A DNA stretch of 64,000 nt, taken from the NCBI GenBank assembly GCA_024663395.1, contig JANFAH010000005.1:682001-746000 (forward strand), written 5' to 3'. This document shows, piece after piece, positions 12,066 through 25,600 of this stretch. How positions within the stretch are numbered: position 1 is the first letter of the stretch; each line of letters opens with the position of its first letter. The notes under the pieces were generated by a model, which was not told the origin of the DNA, ran no database searches, and saw only the letters and a program-made list of their open reading frames with translations. The translations under genes were made by a program, and so were the position numbers. The stretch comes from Pisolithus tinctorius. Lineage: Eukaryota > Basidiomycota > Agaricomycetes > Boletales > Pisolithaceae.

Positions 12066-13397
12066 TTGAGAGACCCGTTCGGGTCCAAATTCACAGCGTC
12101 GCCGGCTCCTGTAGCCTCGTCGTCGACCCCTCCACCGCCTGGACAACCCCCTGTACTACCACCAAATACGTTCAACATCCCCGCAGAATGCATGCACTCC
12201 CCATCCAACACATTCTCTGGAGGAGTCCCACCGTTGCAAAAGTGTACACGATGCCCCTACACCGGGCCCATCACTGCCTTTCCACCGAGACGCACAGGCG
12301 GTGGCCACCTTAAAGTGTGTGCTGCCTGTATGGATAAGCAAAATGCGCGAAAAGTGGCATCGGAAATGGTCGCTGAAGCATCGAATCGGGGCCAGATAGC
12401 CACGGCGGCCATATCTCTCGACGACTTTTTAAAGCTCGTCTCGCTCAACAAGGATCGTCCGTTCGACTTCGACACTATGGTCAACGTCCCACCTGGGATG
12501 TTCCTGGCTGGCGAACACCTATACAACAGATCAAATCGTATAAGGGATTATCTCGCCGAAGCTTCAGATTATCACTGGAAGTGCGTGCTCTCTCTCTCTA
12601 TGTTCCTCATCTGCGAATAACCTACCCAACACAGCCAAAAGAAAACAAAGCGCGGTGGGAAAGCAACCGTCGTAACTTATTTCTGTGCACAACTAGAGGG
12701 TGAACAGTCCAAATCCCGGGTACAGGGTTCAGATCGCAAATCCAGAAGTCGTATTACGCGTTATCACTGCGGGGGTTGGCTCCGCATCACCATCATGGAC
12801 GACAACGAACAACTTCTGCGCATACGCATGACCCACACTGAAGCTCATCCCAGCTTTCCTGCATCGTTCCGCCGACCTCCAAATACGTCTGAATTCAAAT
12901 TGGACACCGTCGTTCAACAGGCTCCTCCACCACCGCCGCCGCCGCCTCCTCCATCTGCTGCTGTGCCCCAAATCTTCCACACGATACCGCCACAACCGCC
13001 ACCACCTGCGGTGATTGGTGAACCCGGGTCTTCATCAGTCCCTTCCGTGGGATTCGTAGAGGAGAGTCAACCAGACCCGGACCGTGTACCTATAGATAAC
13101 CGATTGCATGCTGAAGAACTAATGAACGCGAGACCTCACGTGCGTGGCGTACTACGATATCGTTTCCTTCTTCCTGACCTTTTTTTTGTCTTTTTCACAC
13201 CGTAGCCCGCTGTGTTTTTCTCACCTGTCCAATTAGAGGGGCTCAAGCGCAAATTCGACAACTTGATATGCGCGGCGGCAGCGGGTCCTGTGCCCCCAGA
13301 TCTGGCCCATTCCCTTGGAGCCGTCTTTGACCACATCGAACGCACTTCAAATGAGCTGGACATCGACCGGTACTGCAAGCGACAGCGGACGTCGTGA
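12066..13397 (+). CDS. Zinc-ribbon and FAR1/FLYWCH-like protein with proline tract
   Basis: Four exons can be joined. The first holds a Pro-rich leader and a four-cysteine zinc ribbon (KCTRCPYTGPITAFPPR then VCAACMDKQ). A second region (SDYHWK joined to HSQKKTKRGGK, then TYFCAQLEGEQ, RYHCGGWLRITI and IRMTHTEAHPS) has the ordered C...C...H...H residues and WL core of FAR1/FLYWCH/WRKY-GCM1-type DNA-binding modules, which are often derived from Mutator-like transposases. A poly-proline tract of about 10 residues follows near 12,930. The last exon (PAVFFSPVQLEGLKRKFDNL) begins after an intron at about 13,140-13,205 and ends at TGA 13397. The first ATG is not settled: the frame is open upstream of 12,066 without an ATG. 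It could be a transcription factor or a domesticated transposon gene. Confidence 0.6.
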
Positions 13398-13541
13398 TCA
13401 TTATGTGTGACGACGATTTGCGCCTTCTCTTGATTATGTTGGATTACTCGCTTCACAGCGCTGTTTATGTGTGGCGTTGTTTGGCATTGCTCTTTGGTAG
13501 AAAGGGGGTGTCCCCTATGCTTGATGTGGACTCCGTGCTTA

Positions 13542-13652
13542 CAGCAGTTCCCAAGTGTAATGAGACTGTGTGAATTTTTTTGAGTCGCGCGTTGAGTCAT
13601 TCCAAATTGGGAACGAGTCGTAATAAGTCGTGTCGTGAACATTCCCTACACC
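13542..13652 (+). repeat. Left terminal inverted repeat of the mariner-type element
   Basis: 111 bp, identical by eye to the reverse complement of 35,188-35,298. It begins CAGCAGTTCCCAAGTG directly after a TA and ends just before the transposase ATG at 13,673, so it must also hold the promoter region. Confidence 0.95.
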
Positions 13653-13672
13653 ATCGGCATCCCACCACAACG

Positions 13673-16600
13673 ATGGGAAACTGCTGTATCAGCAACGACA
13701 TCAAGGAAATCGCCCTCAAGCTTTGGGATCAAGGCTGGGAGGCAGAGGATATATGTGATACCTTAGGAATATCTCGCGCAAGCCTCTATCGATGGCAAGT
13801 GATTTTTGCAGAGCATGGCAGTGTCAACCGTCCCCCGTCACCACTGAAAGGCCAAGGCCTTCGTATCCTTACCCGCACCCTCATTCAGGCCTGCCAGGGC
13901 CTATTCTCTCAAGAACCGGATCTATTTCTTGATGAAGTAAAGACTTGGCTAGCCCTCGAACATGACATCGTCATCTCCACGTCGACGCTTGCTCGCAATC
14001 TCACTGAAATTGGGCTCACTCGCAAAATACTTCACAAAATAGCTGCAGAGAGGGATGAGGAACGCCGTGGAGACTTCCGGGAACAAATTATCGCCAACTT
14101 CCAAGGGGACGGTCGTGAATTCGTGTTCGTGGATGAAACAAGCAAAGATGAGCGTACATGGGCACGTCACTATGGTTGTGCAATGTCAGGTGCTCGTGCG
14201 CCCCTCTCAGATGTCTTCGTTCGAGGTGACTGGTATTCCTTGGTTGCAGCGATGACAGTCGATGGATATATTGCTGCTGAGGTCGTGGAGGGTTCTTACG
14301 ATCGTGATCTATTTTGTGACTTCATCACACAGCAACTTGTAAGTCATTTTCCTGTTCCTTTGATCGTCCTAGCTGATATTTCAATGTAGCTGCCCGCCAT
14401 GAATCCCTTCCCCGCTGAAAGGTCTGTTATTGTCCTCGACAACTGCCGCATCCATCACAATGAAGACCTCGAAGCCGCAGTCCGGGAAGCCGGTAAGTAC
14501 AATCTACACTCACATAATGTAGTCGCGCTTAGTCACAACATATGGGTAGCCCGTGTGCCAAATTAACATTACTCATATAAAGCCCAGCGCGGGCCCGTCA
14601 AATTAATTAAGCCATGACACATAAACAGGCCTGAGGACCCGGAGTGATGGCAACATAAGAGCGGGCCCATGACAGAGCTGTCACAACTATGTGCAGGCCC
14701 TTCTGACATTTGGAGGATGCAGCGTCGCAACAAATTGATGGGCCCGTCGCAAACGACACGGGAACAAATAGATGGGCCCGTCGATGGTTTGATCGGCCCG
14801 ATCACAACATATATACCAGCCCGTTCAGCATATTGCAGACGGTGGTACATCAAATGGACGGGCCTGTGCATGATATCGCTGATGATGCTGCATCAGATGG
14901 ACGGCCCGTCAGACATATTATGGATTATGACGCATGATATAGACGGGCCCGTCGCCATGACGTAGATAATGTGGAATCGAACGGACGGGATAGTCGAGAG
15001 TATTATCGGGCAGACGAAGAGGTAACTACAGGACCGTCATCATACGGTGGATGGCGTCGAATCAAATGAAAGGGCCCGGTGATGGTACGATCCGGCAGAT
15101 CAATGCATAAGGACAGGCCCGTCGATAGTATTGTTGGATCATTGGGCAGGCAATGCATAAGGATGGAGCCGTCACCAGGGGGTAGATAAGGTCGCGTAGA
15201 ATGAACAGGACCGTTGCGGGTATGATCAGGCATAGCAACACATACACACGGGCCCGCCCGTCATATCTGTGTATTATGACACATTATATGAACGGGCCCG
15301 TTACTAAGGCAAGATAATGTCACATCAAATGGACGGGCCCGTCGAGAGTATGATCAGGTATAGCAACACATACACACAGGCCCGTCCGTCATATCCGTGT
15401 ATTATGATGCATTATATGCACGGGCCCGTTGCTAAGGCAAGGATAATGTCACATCAAATGGACGGGCACGTCGGGAGTATGATCAGGCATAGCAACACAT
15501 ACACACAGGCCCGTCCGTCATATCCGTGTATTATGACGCATTATATGAACGGGCCCGTTACTAAGGCACGGATACTGTCCTATCAAATGGACGGGCCCAT
15601 CGAGAGTATGATCAGGCATAGCAACACATACACACGGGCCCGTCCGTCATATCCGTGTATTATGACGCATTATAAACGGGCCCGTTACTAAGGGAAGGAT
15701 AATGTCAAATCAAATGGACGGGCCCGTCGGGAGTATGATCAGGCATAGCAACACATACAAACGGGCCTATCCGTCATATGCGTGCATTATGACGCATCAT
15801 ATAGACGGGCCCGTCAGGAAGGCAAGGATAATGTCACATCAAATGGATGGGCCCGTCGGGAGTATGATCAGGCATAGCAACACATACAAACGGGCCTATC
15901 CGTCATATGCGTGCATTATGACGCATCATATAGACGGGCCCGTCAGGAAGGCATGGATAATGTCGCATGAAATAGACGGGCCCGTAGAGAGTATCGTCAA
16001 GCATAGCGATATATACACGCGGGCCCATAACTAAGGCGCGGATAATGTCCCATCAAATTGACGGGCCTGTCGAGAGTATCATCAAGATTAGCAACACATA
16101 CACATGGGGCCGTCTGTCATATCCGTGCATTATGACGCTTGATATAAACGTGCCCATCGCTGATGCACGGATAATGTTGCATCAAATGGATGGGCCCGTC
16201 GAGAGTATCATCAAGCTCAGCAACACACACACACACACACGGGGCCCGTCTATCATATCCGTGTATTATGACGCATCATATGGACGGGCCCGTTACTACG
16301 GCACGGATAATGTCACATCAAATGGACAGGCCCGTCGAGAGTATGATCAAGCATAGCAACACATACAAATGGGCCCGTCCTTCATATGCCGGCATTATCA
16401 CGCATCACATAGATGGGCCCGTCACTAAGGCACGGATACTGTCCTATCAAATGCACGGGCCCGTCGAGAGTATCATGAGGCAGAGTGACATATACACACG
16501 GGCCCGTCCATCATATCCGTGCAGTTTGACGCATCATATAGACGGGCCCATCTATTGTGTCATCTGTGTGATCACCACATATGGATGGGCCGGTACATAT

Positions 16601-19600
16601 GTTGAAGATCACGTCGGATCAAATAAATGGAGCAGTCGACGGTGTGGTTGGGCTGATTAACGCATAAAGGAGGATCGGGCAGATCGACAAATACAGATGG
16701 ACCCATAGCTACGTCAATAATGACGTGGGATCAAATGTATCGGGCCGTACAATAGGTCGCATTGACGCAGAAGATAGTCTTATGGTTCTCAGCGATGATA
16801 GGTGGTATTCCATGCGTTCCGTCGGAGGTCACATCCCGTGCACGGGACGGCCGGCATGATGAATGTATTCCGCAACTTTGAGACCAGTCTGTACGTTCTG
16901 ATGTTTTCACCAATCTATTGCAATTACTATTAAGTATGTGGTAATAGGATTGTACTGCAATCTATCCTTTCCGCTTTGTAGCAAACGGAGTATTACATGT
17001 TGACATAGATACTCTGTGGGAAGGTTTCAGGTAACAACAAACACAAAGTAAACGTGCGGAAGTTACACATCGCATCTTCCATTGGCATTATTTCCCGCAA
17101 AGTACCTCACACCAACAACTCCGACCTTACCCGCGTACGTCTCAACAACGCAATGAAGACCTACACCAAACGCGACGAGCTCACAGCCGCAGCGAACTCC
17201 ATCATCAAAATCATCGATCGGAAAGTCCTTGGAACGAAGGACTTGGCTGACAAGCCGAGGTTTGCGGCTTGGAAGGAGGCTGTGAGCAGCATAGTGGAAG
17301 TAGTGGTAAGTCCGAATATCACCCCACACGTCGCACCTCTGAGGAATATAGGATTCCGTGCGCGAAATTGCGAGGATCACGCATGAGATCCCGCTCACCG
17401 TCATTGCGGCCGAAAGGTTCTGCAAATGGCATGAGAGGGTTGGACGGGAGAACGAGGGTCACCCATTTCCGAACTGGAGACTTATCACGCACCCAGACAA
17501 GGCCACCTTCGACAACCATCCGTGGCTGCAGACTGTCGAAAGACGCTTCGACTTGCAACGTACCGGCTTCAAGACATCTGCCTTCCCACCCGCTGCAGAA
17601 CCGTCGTCGGAAACACTACCGAAGGACGCGAGTCGTAAAGGCAAAGAAAAGGCGTCGGATGCTGAAGTGAAGGTGATGATTGGAGATGACGATGGGGAGG
17701 ATGAACTGGCGGATGAGGATGCAGAGATGGGAGGGGATACCGTTCGCTACGAGCCTGCTCGGGGATGGCCATCGATGCGACAAGTAGCCGCTTCTGGCTC
17801 ACGCCAGCCTGCTCGTCGGTCTTGGACGCCAAAACCTAAGTTAGTCAAGCAGGAGGAGGTTGATGAGTTGGATGAGGAAGATGATGATGAGGAGGACGTG
17901 GACATGGACAGGCCAGGTACGTCTAGCCGTCCAACACCTCAATCGACAGGGCGAGGCAGGAGTCAACCTGGCGATGGGGTACATCCAGCGACAGAACCAT
18001 CTGGGCCGACCGCACTTCCCAGTGACAATCGTTGCGACAAGTGTACCGACGCCAACGTGCCCTGCATTCGGAAACAAAAAGGCGTATGTCAGCGATGCAA
18101 AAAACGCAAGATCCGGTGCACGTTTGCAACTCCCCGTCGGCCTAAAGAGAAAACACCCGCCACTCCCTCACGACGGAATCCATCCCGTACACGAACAAAG
18201 AAAAGGTCTCGCAGCAGCCTGCGCCCTGACGATGAGGACGCTAACGAAGACGACGATGCGGACTACGCGACGACCCGCCCGGAAAAGAAACCTCGCACCT
18301 CCAACGCAAGCAAATGTCCTCCAGAAAGCCGGTCCCGGCCAGTTGTAATGATTCCCCATGGACGGCCTGGTAAGTATGCGTACCCATTCCCGCAGAACTG
18401 AACTGGTAAGCCCATGGCAGTGATCTGTCTCCCAGCGAGGCCGGCTCCAAATCCCACCCGCGTTTCTCGTGCAGTAAGCGACCAGCATAGCCTCGCAACG
18501 ACTCCGGCACCTGGACCATCTGCCATCGCAACCTCCAGAGGAACAAATCGTACATTGCGCTTCCTCTACTCATGACAAGCTTGAAATATCTGACATGTAA
18601 TGGACATACGGCAACCGATTCCGCTCCCATCCCATCAGTCCCCAACCTGCCAACTGCTCCAACACCTCAGCGACAACCGTCATCGCTATTCGAAGTCGAC
18701 GTCCACGACGAGCTCAACCAGCTCTTTCAATTCCGCGACGCGATATCAGCGCAAATGCTGGAAGTGAAAACAAGGCTGAATGTCTTCGATGGTCGTCGAC
18801 AAGCCGCTACGCCTGGCCTGTTTGAAGAACGGATGCGAACCATGGCCGATGACGTTGCAGAGGTGATGTCCCATCAGAAGTCGTCTGAGAAGAAGGTACA
18901 CACCGTGGTGAGGCAGATCGCTGATGAATATGCAGCGTTGTCGTCGCGTCAGACGGCTTCGGACCAAAGGTTGGATAGTGCGATTCGGGCCATCGAGGCT
19001 TTGCGGTTGGAGGTTGTTGCGTTGGCTGCGGGTCGACTACCTCCTGCTGACGATCCAACTTCTGGACTTGTCGCACCACCTCCCCCCAGCGATGATGGGA
19101 ACGATGTGATGGCGGGTTCGGGACGTCCTGGCGATGCCGAGATCAGCGGAATGGAAGGTGACCCAGCCGGTGAGTCCATGGCAATGCAAGAGGGTCAATT
19201 CGATCGAGGGCACCCTGGAGATGGGGAACTGCGACCAGGTGCAATGCGAGTTACAGCAGCAGCCTCAACAATCCCGAATATTCGCTGCGAGCCTCCACCG
19301 GAGGAGTACCAATCCAGGTCGAACGTTGCTGGCCGGACCGACGGAGGACTTCAGCCAGCTGAGGGCACGGTATACTCATATCGTGGAAGGGCCGACCTGG
19401 CAGATCGCCCAGTGGGGTTGGAGTGGGAACGCCAGAGTGAGGATGTAGATGCGATGGGTAGATATGTCCAAGGTGTATTCAGCGATACAGAGTTCCCCCC
19501 CTCACAGTAGAGGGATAGGTTTGCTGTTATGATACCCACATTCTGTATTGTCATAGCCTGACAATTCCATACCGCTTTTATGTGAGTACCGTTCGGAAGA

Positions 19601-22600
19601 TATGCTCGGATCGAAGAAAATGGAACATTGCTTAAGGCTAATATGGACTTCCGCAATTGCAATTTAATTTCTATCGATGAACTCGACCTGAATGGTTATA
19701 TTGAATGATAGACACTCGTCCGACTATAGCTACACATCGCTAGCATCAATATCCATCGAAGTTGGGATATACTTCAAGCTCATGCTCTGTTGTTTCAACT
19801 TAGCATGCTCCTGAAAGCCTCTCATACACTGCTATCTGCCTCGCAGCGTAACAGCTGGCGCCAAGCGCATCGCATTCCGAGCGGCAGGTGCGCCATTGGA
19901 CGGCTCGATAATTGAAGTAATTGATTGTCCATTGAAATTCAGCCGTCAGCAACTGTTCCTCTTCTGACCAACGGTCTCGCACTGCTTTGGCTCGAAGCCA
20001 ATGAGTCCGGTAAACTTTGTGTACAGTCAACATCGATCCATACATACATAGATGAAACACATACATTCCGACATCCAAGTGATGGATTTCGTATCCGTCG
20101 GAACATCAACGGACCAAAACCATGGCAAATGGCTGACCCGGTGCGCATGTGCATTCTGAGTTATGGCGGCTGTGCTCACAGGTGAGATCCGATGTCTCCA
20201 ATTGCTGGTAACGGGTAAGGGTCTCGGCACTCGCACCCAGAGCGACCATTGCCTTTCGGCATTGCTTGTATATTGCGGCTTGCTTCCGAACCGCTCTATT
20301 AATTGTATGGATCGCGTCCCATGCGCGTGTTTTCATACTATAGCTTTTGGCATGTCGCACCACATTCCGGAAGACCACAGCCTTGTCCACCAATGCAAGC
20401 CGAAGCCCGTTTAGCGCATCATTCGCTTGACCGATCCGGAGCCTCAGCTCCATATCACGGAGACGGCCTGAATTGCAGGAATGGAAAGCAGCCATTCCAA
20501 CGTTCGATGGAAGCGGCAACGTGGCTATCCCTCCAAGGTCAGTGGTATCGGCCGTGAGCGTTTCGTCAGAGCCATCGTTTGGGTCTTCAGCATCCTGATA
20601 GATATCCGTCAGACATGCATCGGCCATCCCGCTGTTCACTGCCTTCCGCATTGATTGGATTCCAATCACCTCCCACATCTTGCTGTAGATCGATGTATAT
20701 GGCGGCATCTGCGATAAAACTTGACTGCTCTGATAATAGGCGCTCCGTGCGTCGTGCAATTACCAATCTTTTCAGCTCTGGCGCATGTACACCGACATTG
20801 CGATAATCGATGCGCAATGTGATTGCCAGCTTCTTCCAACCTGAGACCGCGAGCGAGCCAACTTCCCATCCCACGCTGCGCTCCGCTCGATGTGATATTG
20901 TTCAAAAACTCCAGTTCAACGGTATGAACTGTTGGGGCTAATACGCATTTCAGATATATTCCGAAAGGAGGAGCAGGTGAGAACCTTACCCTTCCTCATT
21001 TGCACTTCAAAGATATCCATGGCGGAGGGGTCAACCATTCGGTCTCTGAAGGCCACTTGCTCTTGGTAGGTCCACGTATCACGTTGCGTCGTAGACACTG
21101 CTTCATCCAACGTCTTGAATGCCCGTTTTGCCATATCCGCCGCTACCCTTGCGGTTGTCAGTTTCCGTATCAGACTATCGACTAAAGGCGAACAGTCAGG
21201 AAGGTTAGCGCATGAATAGAAGCTCATACCCATGCGAATCATCTTCATGAAGTTGCAATCGCTGATCTGAAAATCCAACAGCTCCTGGCGATGTGGGGAA
21301 CTCATGCCCCGGGCCGAAGTGGATGCAATGTTGAGTAGCGACCACAAGGTCTCGATGATTTCTCCATCTACCCACCCAGCGCCTTGCATGAATAAGGGTG
21401 CATATCGGGCATAGCATTCCTGTTTGTGACCAGTGCACATGCCACATTCCGATTCCTGGCATAATCTGCATTGAATCTGGGATGTCAATGAATGCGCTAT
21501 TTCGGACCCATGTGCGTAAATTTTTCATGTATGAGCAGTTGATGTCATAGAAGCAGAGGACACGGTTGATTCCTGTCATGTTGTACCGCAATGCATTTGC
21601 CAATGAGTAATCCATGTTTAATTGCCTGAACTGCCATGAGCTGGAGGCACATCATTGATGTGATATCCGACCTTTCCCCTTTTTGGAAGTCAACCACAGA
21701 ATGCGGGTAAAAACACCCGTGCCGGGCGCATGCCAGTCGCACCAATTCCGGTCGAGTGAAGTCTGCCCCGTTGGGCATTGGCCTGATTAATAGCCTTATG
21801 ATTGTTGCATGCCGATTTCTAGTTAACACATGAGTAATTGAATGGAGGAAGCAGTCCGACAAATGTACCTCTGTGATGTGGGGTGTGACCTTCAGGTATG
21901 TCTGATAATCTGGATCTGTGACCATGAATCCATGGCCATCCATCAACCACACCTGATCTGCAGGACGCCTGTCGTGCATATGTTCGGCTTTGAAATTTCC
22001 ATCCATCACTAGCGTGCGGGTATATTTCCAGCTTCGAAAGGTTAATGACAGGGGATGAGCCGAATCCCAACACTTACTGATCCAGATCTTCCGCCAGGGT
22101 CGACATTGATCCCAGGCTGTGGACATGCCGCACAAAATAACCCCAACTCCCCTTTTTTAGGAGCCTGCTCGCATCGCAGGAAGCCTTTCCATTTCAACAG
22201 TTTCAGGAGTCGCCATTGCCTTGCAACTCGAAGCAACTCCCGGTATCTGTCCTGGTCACTATTACTGCCTTAGATCCCCTGCAATCGACCATCGTGGTCC
22301 GATGACTTACTGGAACTAGGTGAGGAAAGACACCAGAAGTCACCCGTCGCAGTTTTGAGTAATAGTTCATCCCGGATGTCCCACATTCCAGGTTGTCTCT
22401 CACAAAATCGTCCAAGACTGCAAATGTAAATGCAGTACTCGGTTTTTCGAATGTAGCAGGAAACAGCTTGGCTCGCAGCAATTGTAGCCGGAAGCTTTCT
22501 GCAGCTTCACACTGGCACCAACGTACTGGAATGAAATGCACCCCGGTCACATCGACGACAGTGAGATATTTCGACCCGACGGGCCGACGCATGTGGGGCG

Positions 22601-25600
22601 GAACATCATCAACATCTTCCCACTCAGGGGCATTCATTTTGACTGGCCCTCCAGTGCCATTCGCATTGGATGGATCTGAAAGGCAAGCTGCTCCAATGTG
22701 CCCGAGCTGCAGCTGAGCACCAGTCTGAGTCCGCTCTGTAAATGCAATGCGAAGTAATGAGGGCATCTCTCACCATATGGAGTGCCGATTCCTCAAAGAA
22801 CTCCCCATTCCAGTGCTGCACTCTGTGAAAAAGCAAGCGTTGGTGAGTCATTCTACAACATTCCCTGCAAAACATGGGCTGGTGCAAGCAATCTGTACAT
22901 CTGTACAACCCATCTGTTCCACAACTTATGCAGTTCCGTGGGTCAGGAGGTGCTTCCAGCTCCAACAGGACCCTCATGAACTCCTCTTTGTGCGGAAGCC
23001 ATTCACGGATGTAATCATTCTGTGTCTGACAACGGAAATGAGCTTGGGTTGTTGCATGAAGGATCCCTTGGTACCTTTTTTCGAGGTAACTGTAATGGCT
23101 CTACAGGAGGAGCATTATCATCATATTCCATGTCGAGTGCATCTTCATCAGTGTGCATGTGCTGTTTGGAAGGCGAGCGGGAGTGCTTGGACGGTGAAGA
23201 GCGGGGTGAATGGACAGCGGAGGTGGCATCGGGTTGTGCGATCGTGACCTCAACCAATCTCGATCTGCTCCGACCGCTGGTTGTCCGAGTTTTAACTTCT
23301 AGTTGCTTGACCCGATGGCCAGCCGTACGCCCGATCATTCTCATGCGCTTTCCTGCGCTGCATTTGGCCATGGCTATGGCGTTGATGGTAAGTATGATTG
23401 AGTCAGATGTGGGTAGGAATCATCTTAGATATCTTGGATAGAGCTTGACGGTCATTTCACGATCAATGATCCCAGCATGATAGATCGAAGATTCGGTATC
23501 AATGCGAAACTGATGCGGCCGACTTAAACCCGTCCTGCACTAACCTTTTAGGGCTCGGAGTAGTCAACAGAATGAGTTTGATTGGCTCACCTCACCCATG
23601 ACGGAATTAATGGCCGCTGAAACCCCAACAATGAATGTGGAAAGATGGGGCAAAGTCAATTAGCAAGGCAGGAGATGCAATCTGGAGTCAATTTGAACGA
23701 TGTCATGGATACCATAATGCCTTCCTTCAGGCCAATATAATACTTATTGTAGTAGGGCCCATAGATACCCTCCTTCCATTCCAGAAGTCCTCATGGATTC
23801 GCCGTACGACGCAGACGATGGCTATGATGATTGGGTCCCGACAGACGTAGAAGATGGGAGTAACATCTTCAGACAAGGCACTGAGCAGTCAGTAACTGGG
23901 GATGGGGACCAGGAGAACTTTGACATCAACGAATTGGAGGTGCTGGTTCGAAGACGGAAGGATTGGAAAGAGTCTGGAAAGACAAAAAAACCGATGATCT
24001 TGCAGTCAATATTGGGGGAGCTGCACGAATTAGACAAGAACACAGAGTTGTCACATGCAGAAATGCAGCTGAAGGCTGGGGTATGGGGTTGCAGCTCTGA
24101 ATGGGTCTTCGAAGACTAATGAATCGCTTGTAGCTCGTCACAGCTTGGTTGAAGAAGCCATTGCGTGCCCGGAAGCCCCAAATTACGCTCCGGTCCGGAT
24201 ACAGATATTCCGTGCGGTCGGTGGTTCGGGAATTGTATCATGACCTTGTGCAGAGAAAACTCGCCAGCATGAGGGAGGACACTGGGAATGAAGAAAGCAC
24301 CAAGCAAATTGGTGTCTATCAGCAGGCACTCACTGCGTTCATGCAGGAGGACCTCTCCGAAGAGCAGTTGGCAGCAGCAGAGGCCATAGCCGACAAATGG
24401 AATGGGATGGAAGGACCCACCCCCGAAATAAAAGCCAGGTGAGTTCCCAGATGCACAGTTTGTCACAGTGTTTGTGACAGAATGCGGGTCCTTAGAAACG
24501 CAGCAAGATACGGGTACAAGTATTGCCGCAATTTTGCAGAAGAGATGTGGAGGTATTGCGGCATGCGGGTCGTATGTTTTGCCGGGTGGAAAAATGTGGA
24601 AGGTACTGTGGAGGCATGCACGTGGGTTCTGATTTTTATCAAGCATCATTGTGCACTGCTGATCCCTTCCTAGCATGGACTTCAACCGAGATATTGCGGA
24701 CGGAACCTCGTTTAATGAGGTTCGGAACCTAGAGGGACCATGGCGGGATTACCTTGGCGAAGCATTTGAGGAGTCTGGAATTTCAGACGAAGACTGAAGA
24801 TGGCCAAGGTGACGGACGGCCGGGCAAGAAGGCCGCAAGGACCGTGAAAGTCGATGCTGTCTCTTTGGTGACAAACGAAGACGGCACAGTATCGATTGGT
24901 GAAATCGCAGGTCTGTCACGCGATTTACTGCAGAAAACGGTGCGCGGGTTCATGACTGCCCACTACAGTGAGTGTCAGATCCGTAGATGTGGGTTGCGCT
25001 GATCAGCGGTCTGAAGGACGAGCTTGCGGAAAGGCAACGTCGACTGTGCCGTTCAAACAGCTCGGAACGCATCAAAAAGCAATGATTGCGACCCGACATC
25101 TCCCACCAAATTTCTCCTTTACCGTTGACCCCAGTCATATGTCGGTCGCAGCGGCTACTGAACTTTTGAGCTTCTGGCGTCAACGACAGGACGAGGAACA
25201 CGGACGATGTATTTCGCTTTGAAAAGTGGCTGGATCGAGGTGGAAAGTTACAGCCACCAGCAGTGGACAGCAGCATTCCCATTCAGATTGTAAGAGACCG
25301 GCGATCCAGGTCCCGCACACCTGCAACTGCTCCCGCCCAATCCAAAGCCCCAGCTGGGAGGACTCAAAGGTCAGATCGGCGGGGAAATGGAAAGGGCAGC
25401 ACGAACACAGTGCAGCCAAATGTCCAAGGCAGTGACATGGATGACTTTGAACAGGGCATCTCCAGTCGTCTTCGAAGGTGCAGATATGCCCGGTCCAAGC
25501 CATGATCGGCATGGCCGCGTCAGTAATGGAGGAAAGTCATCCCACCTGAAACGTCTCCACCGAAGGAAGATAGCTGCAGACGTTGAAACTGACCATGATG

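Noticed and set aside
13136..13642. Minus-strand frame across the left mariner inverted repeat, and its twin at 35,198-35,440
   Set aside because: Both are the repeat read backwards (identical first 30 residues) running into unrelated flank. No coding support.
14586..16560. CRISPR-like array, suggested by regularly spaced short palindromes
   Set aside because: The host is a fungus, the intervening sequences are themselves repeated rather than unique spacers, and there are no cas genes.
15317..16660. Long plus-strand open frames of the type MSHQMDGPVESM... in the left KDZ array
   Set aside because: They follow the 129-bp repeat (43 codons exactly), so the frame stays open by periodicity. No promoter, intron or domain supports them.
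24116..24685. Minus-strand frame of 189 codons opposite the cargo gene at 23,793
   Set aside because: Lies antisense to clearly coding plus-strand exons and crosses their introns; no domain.
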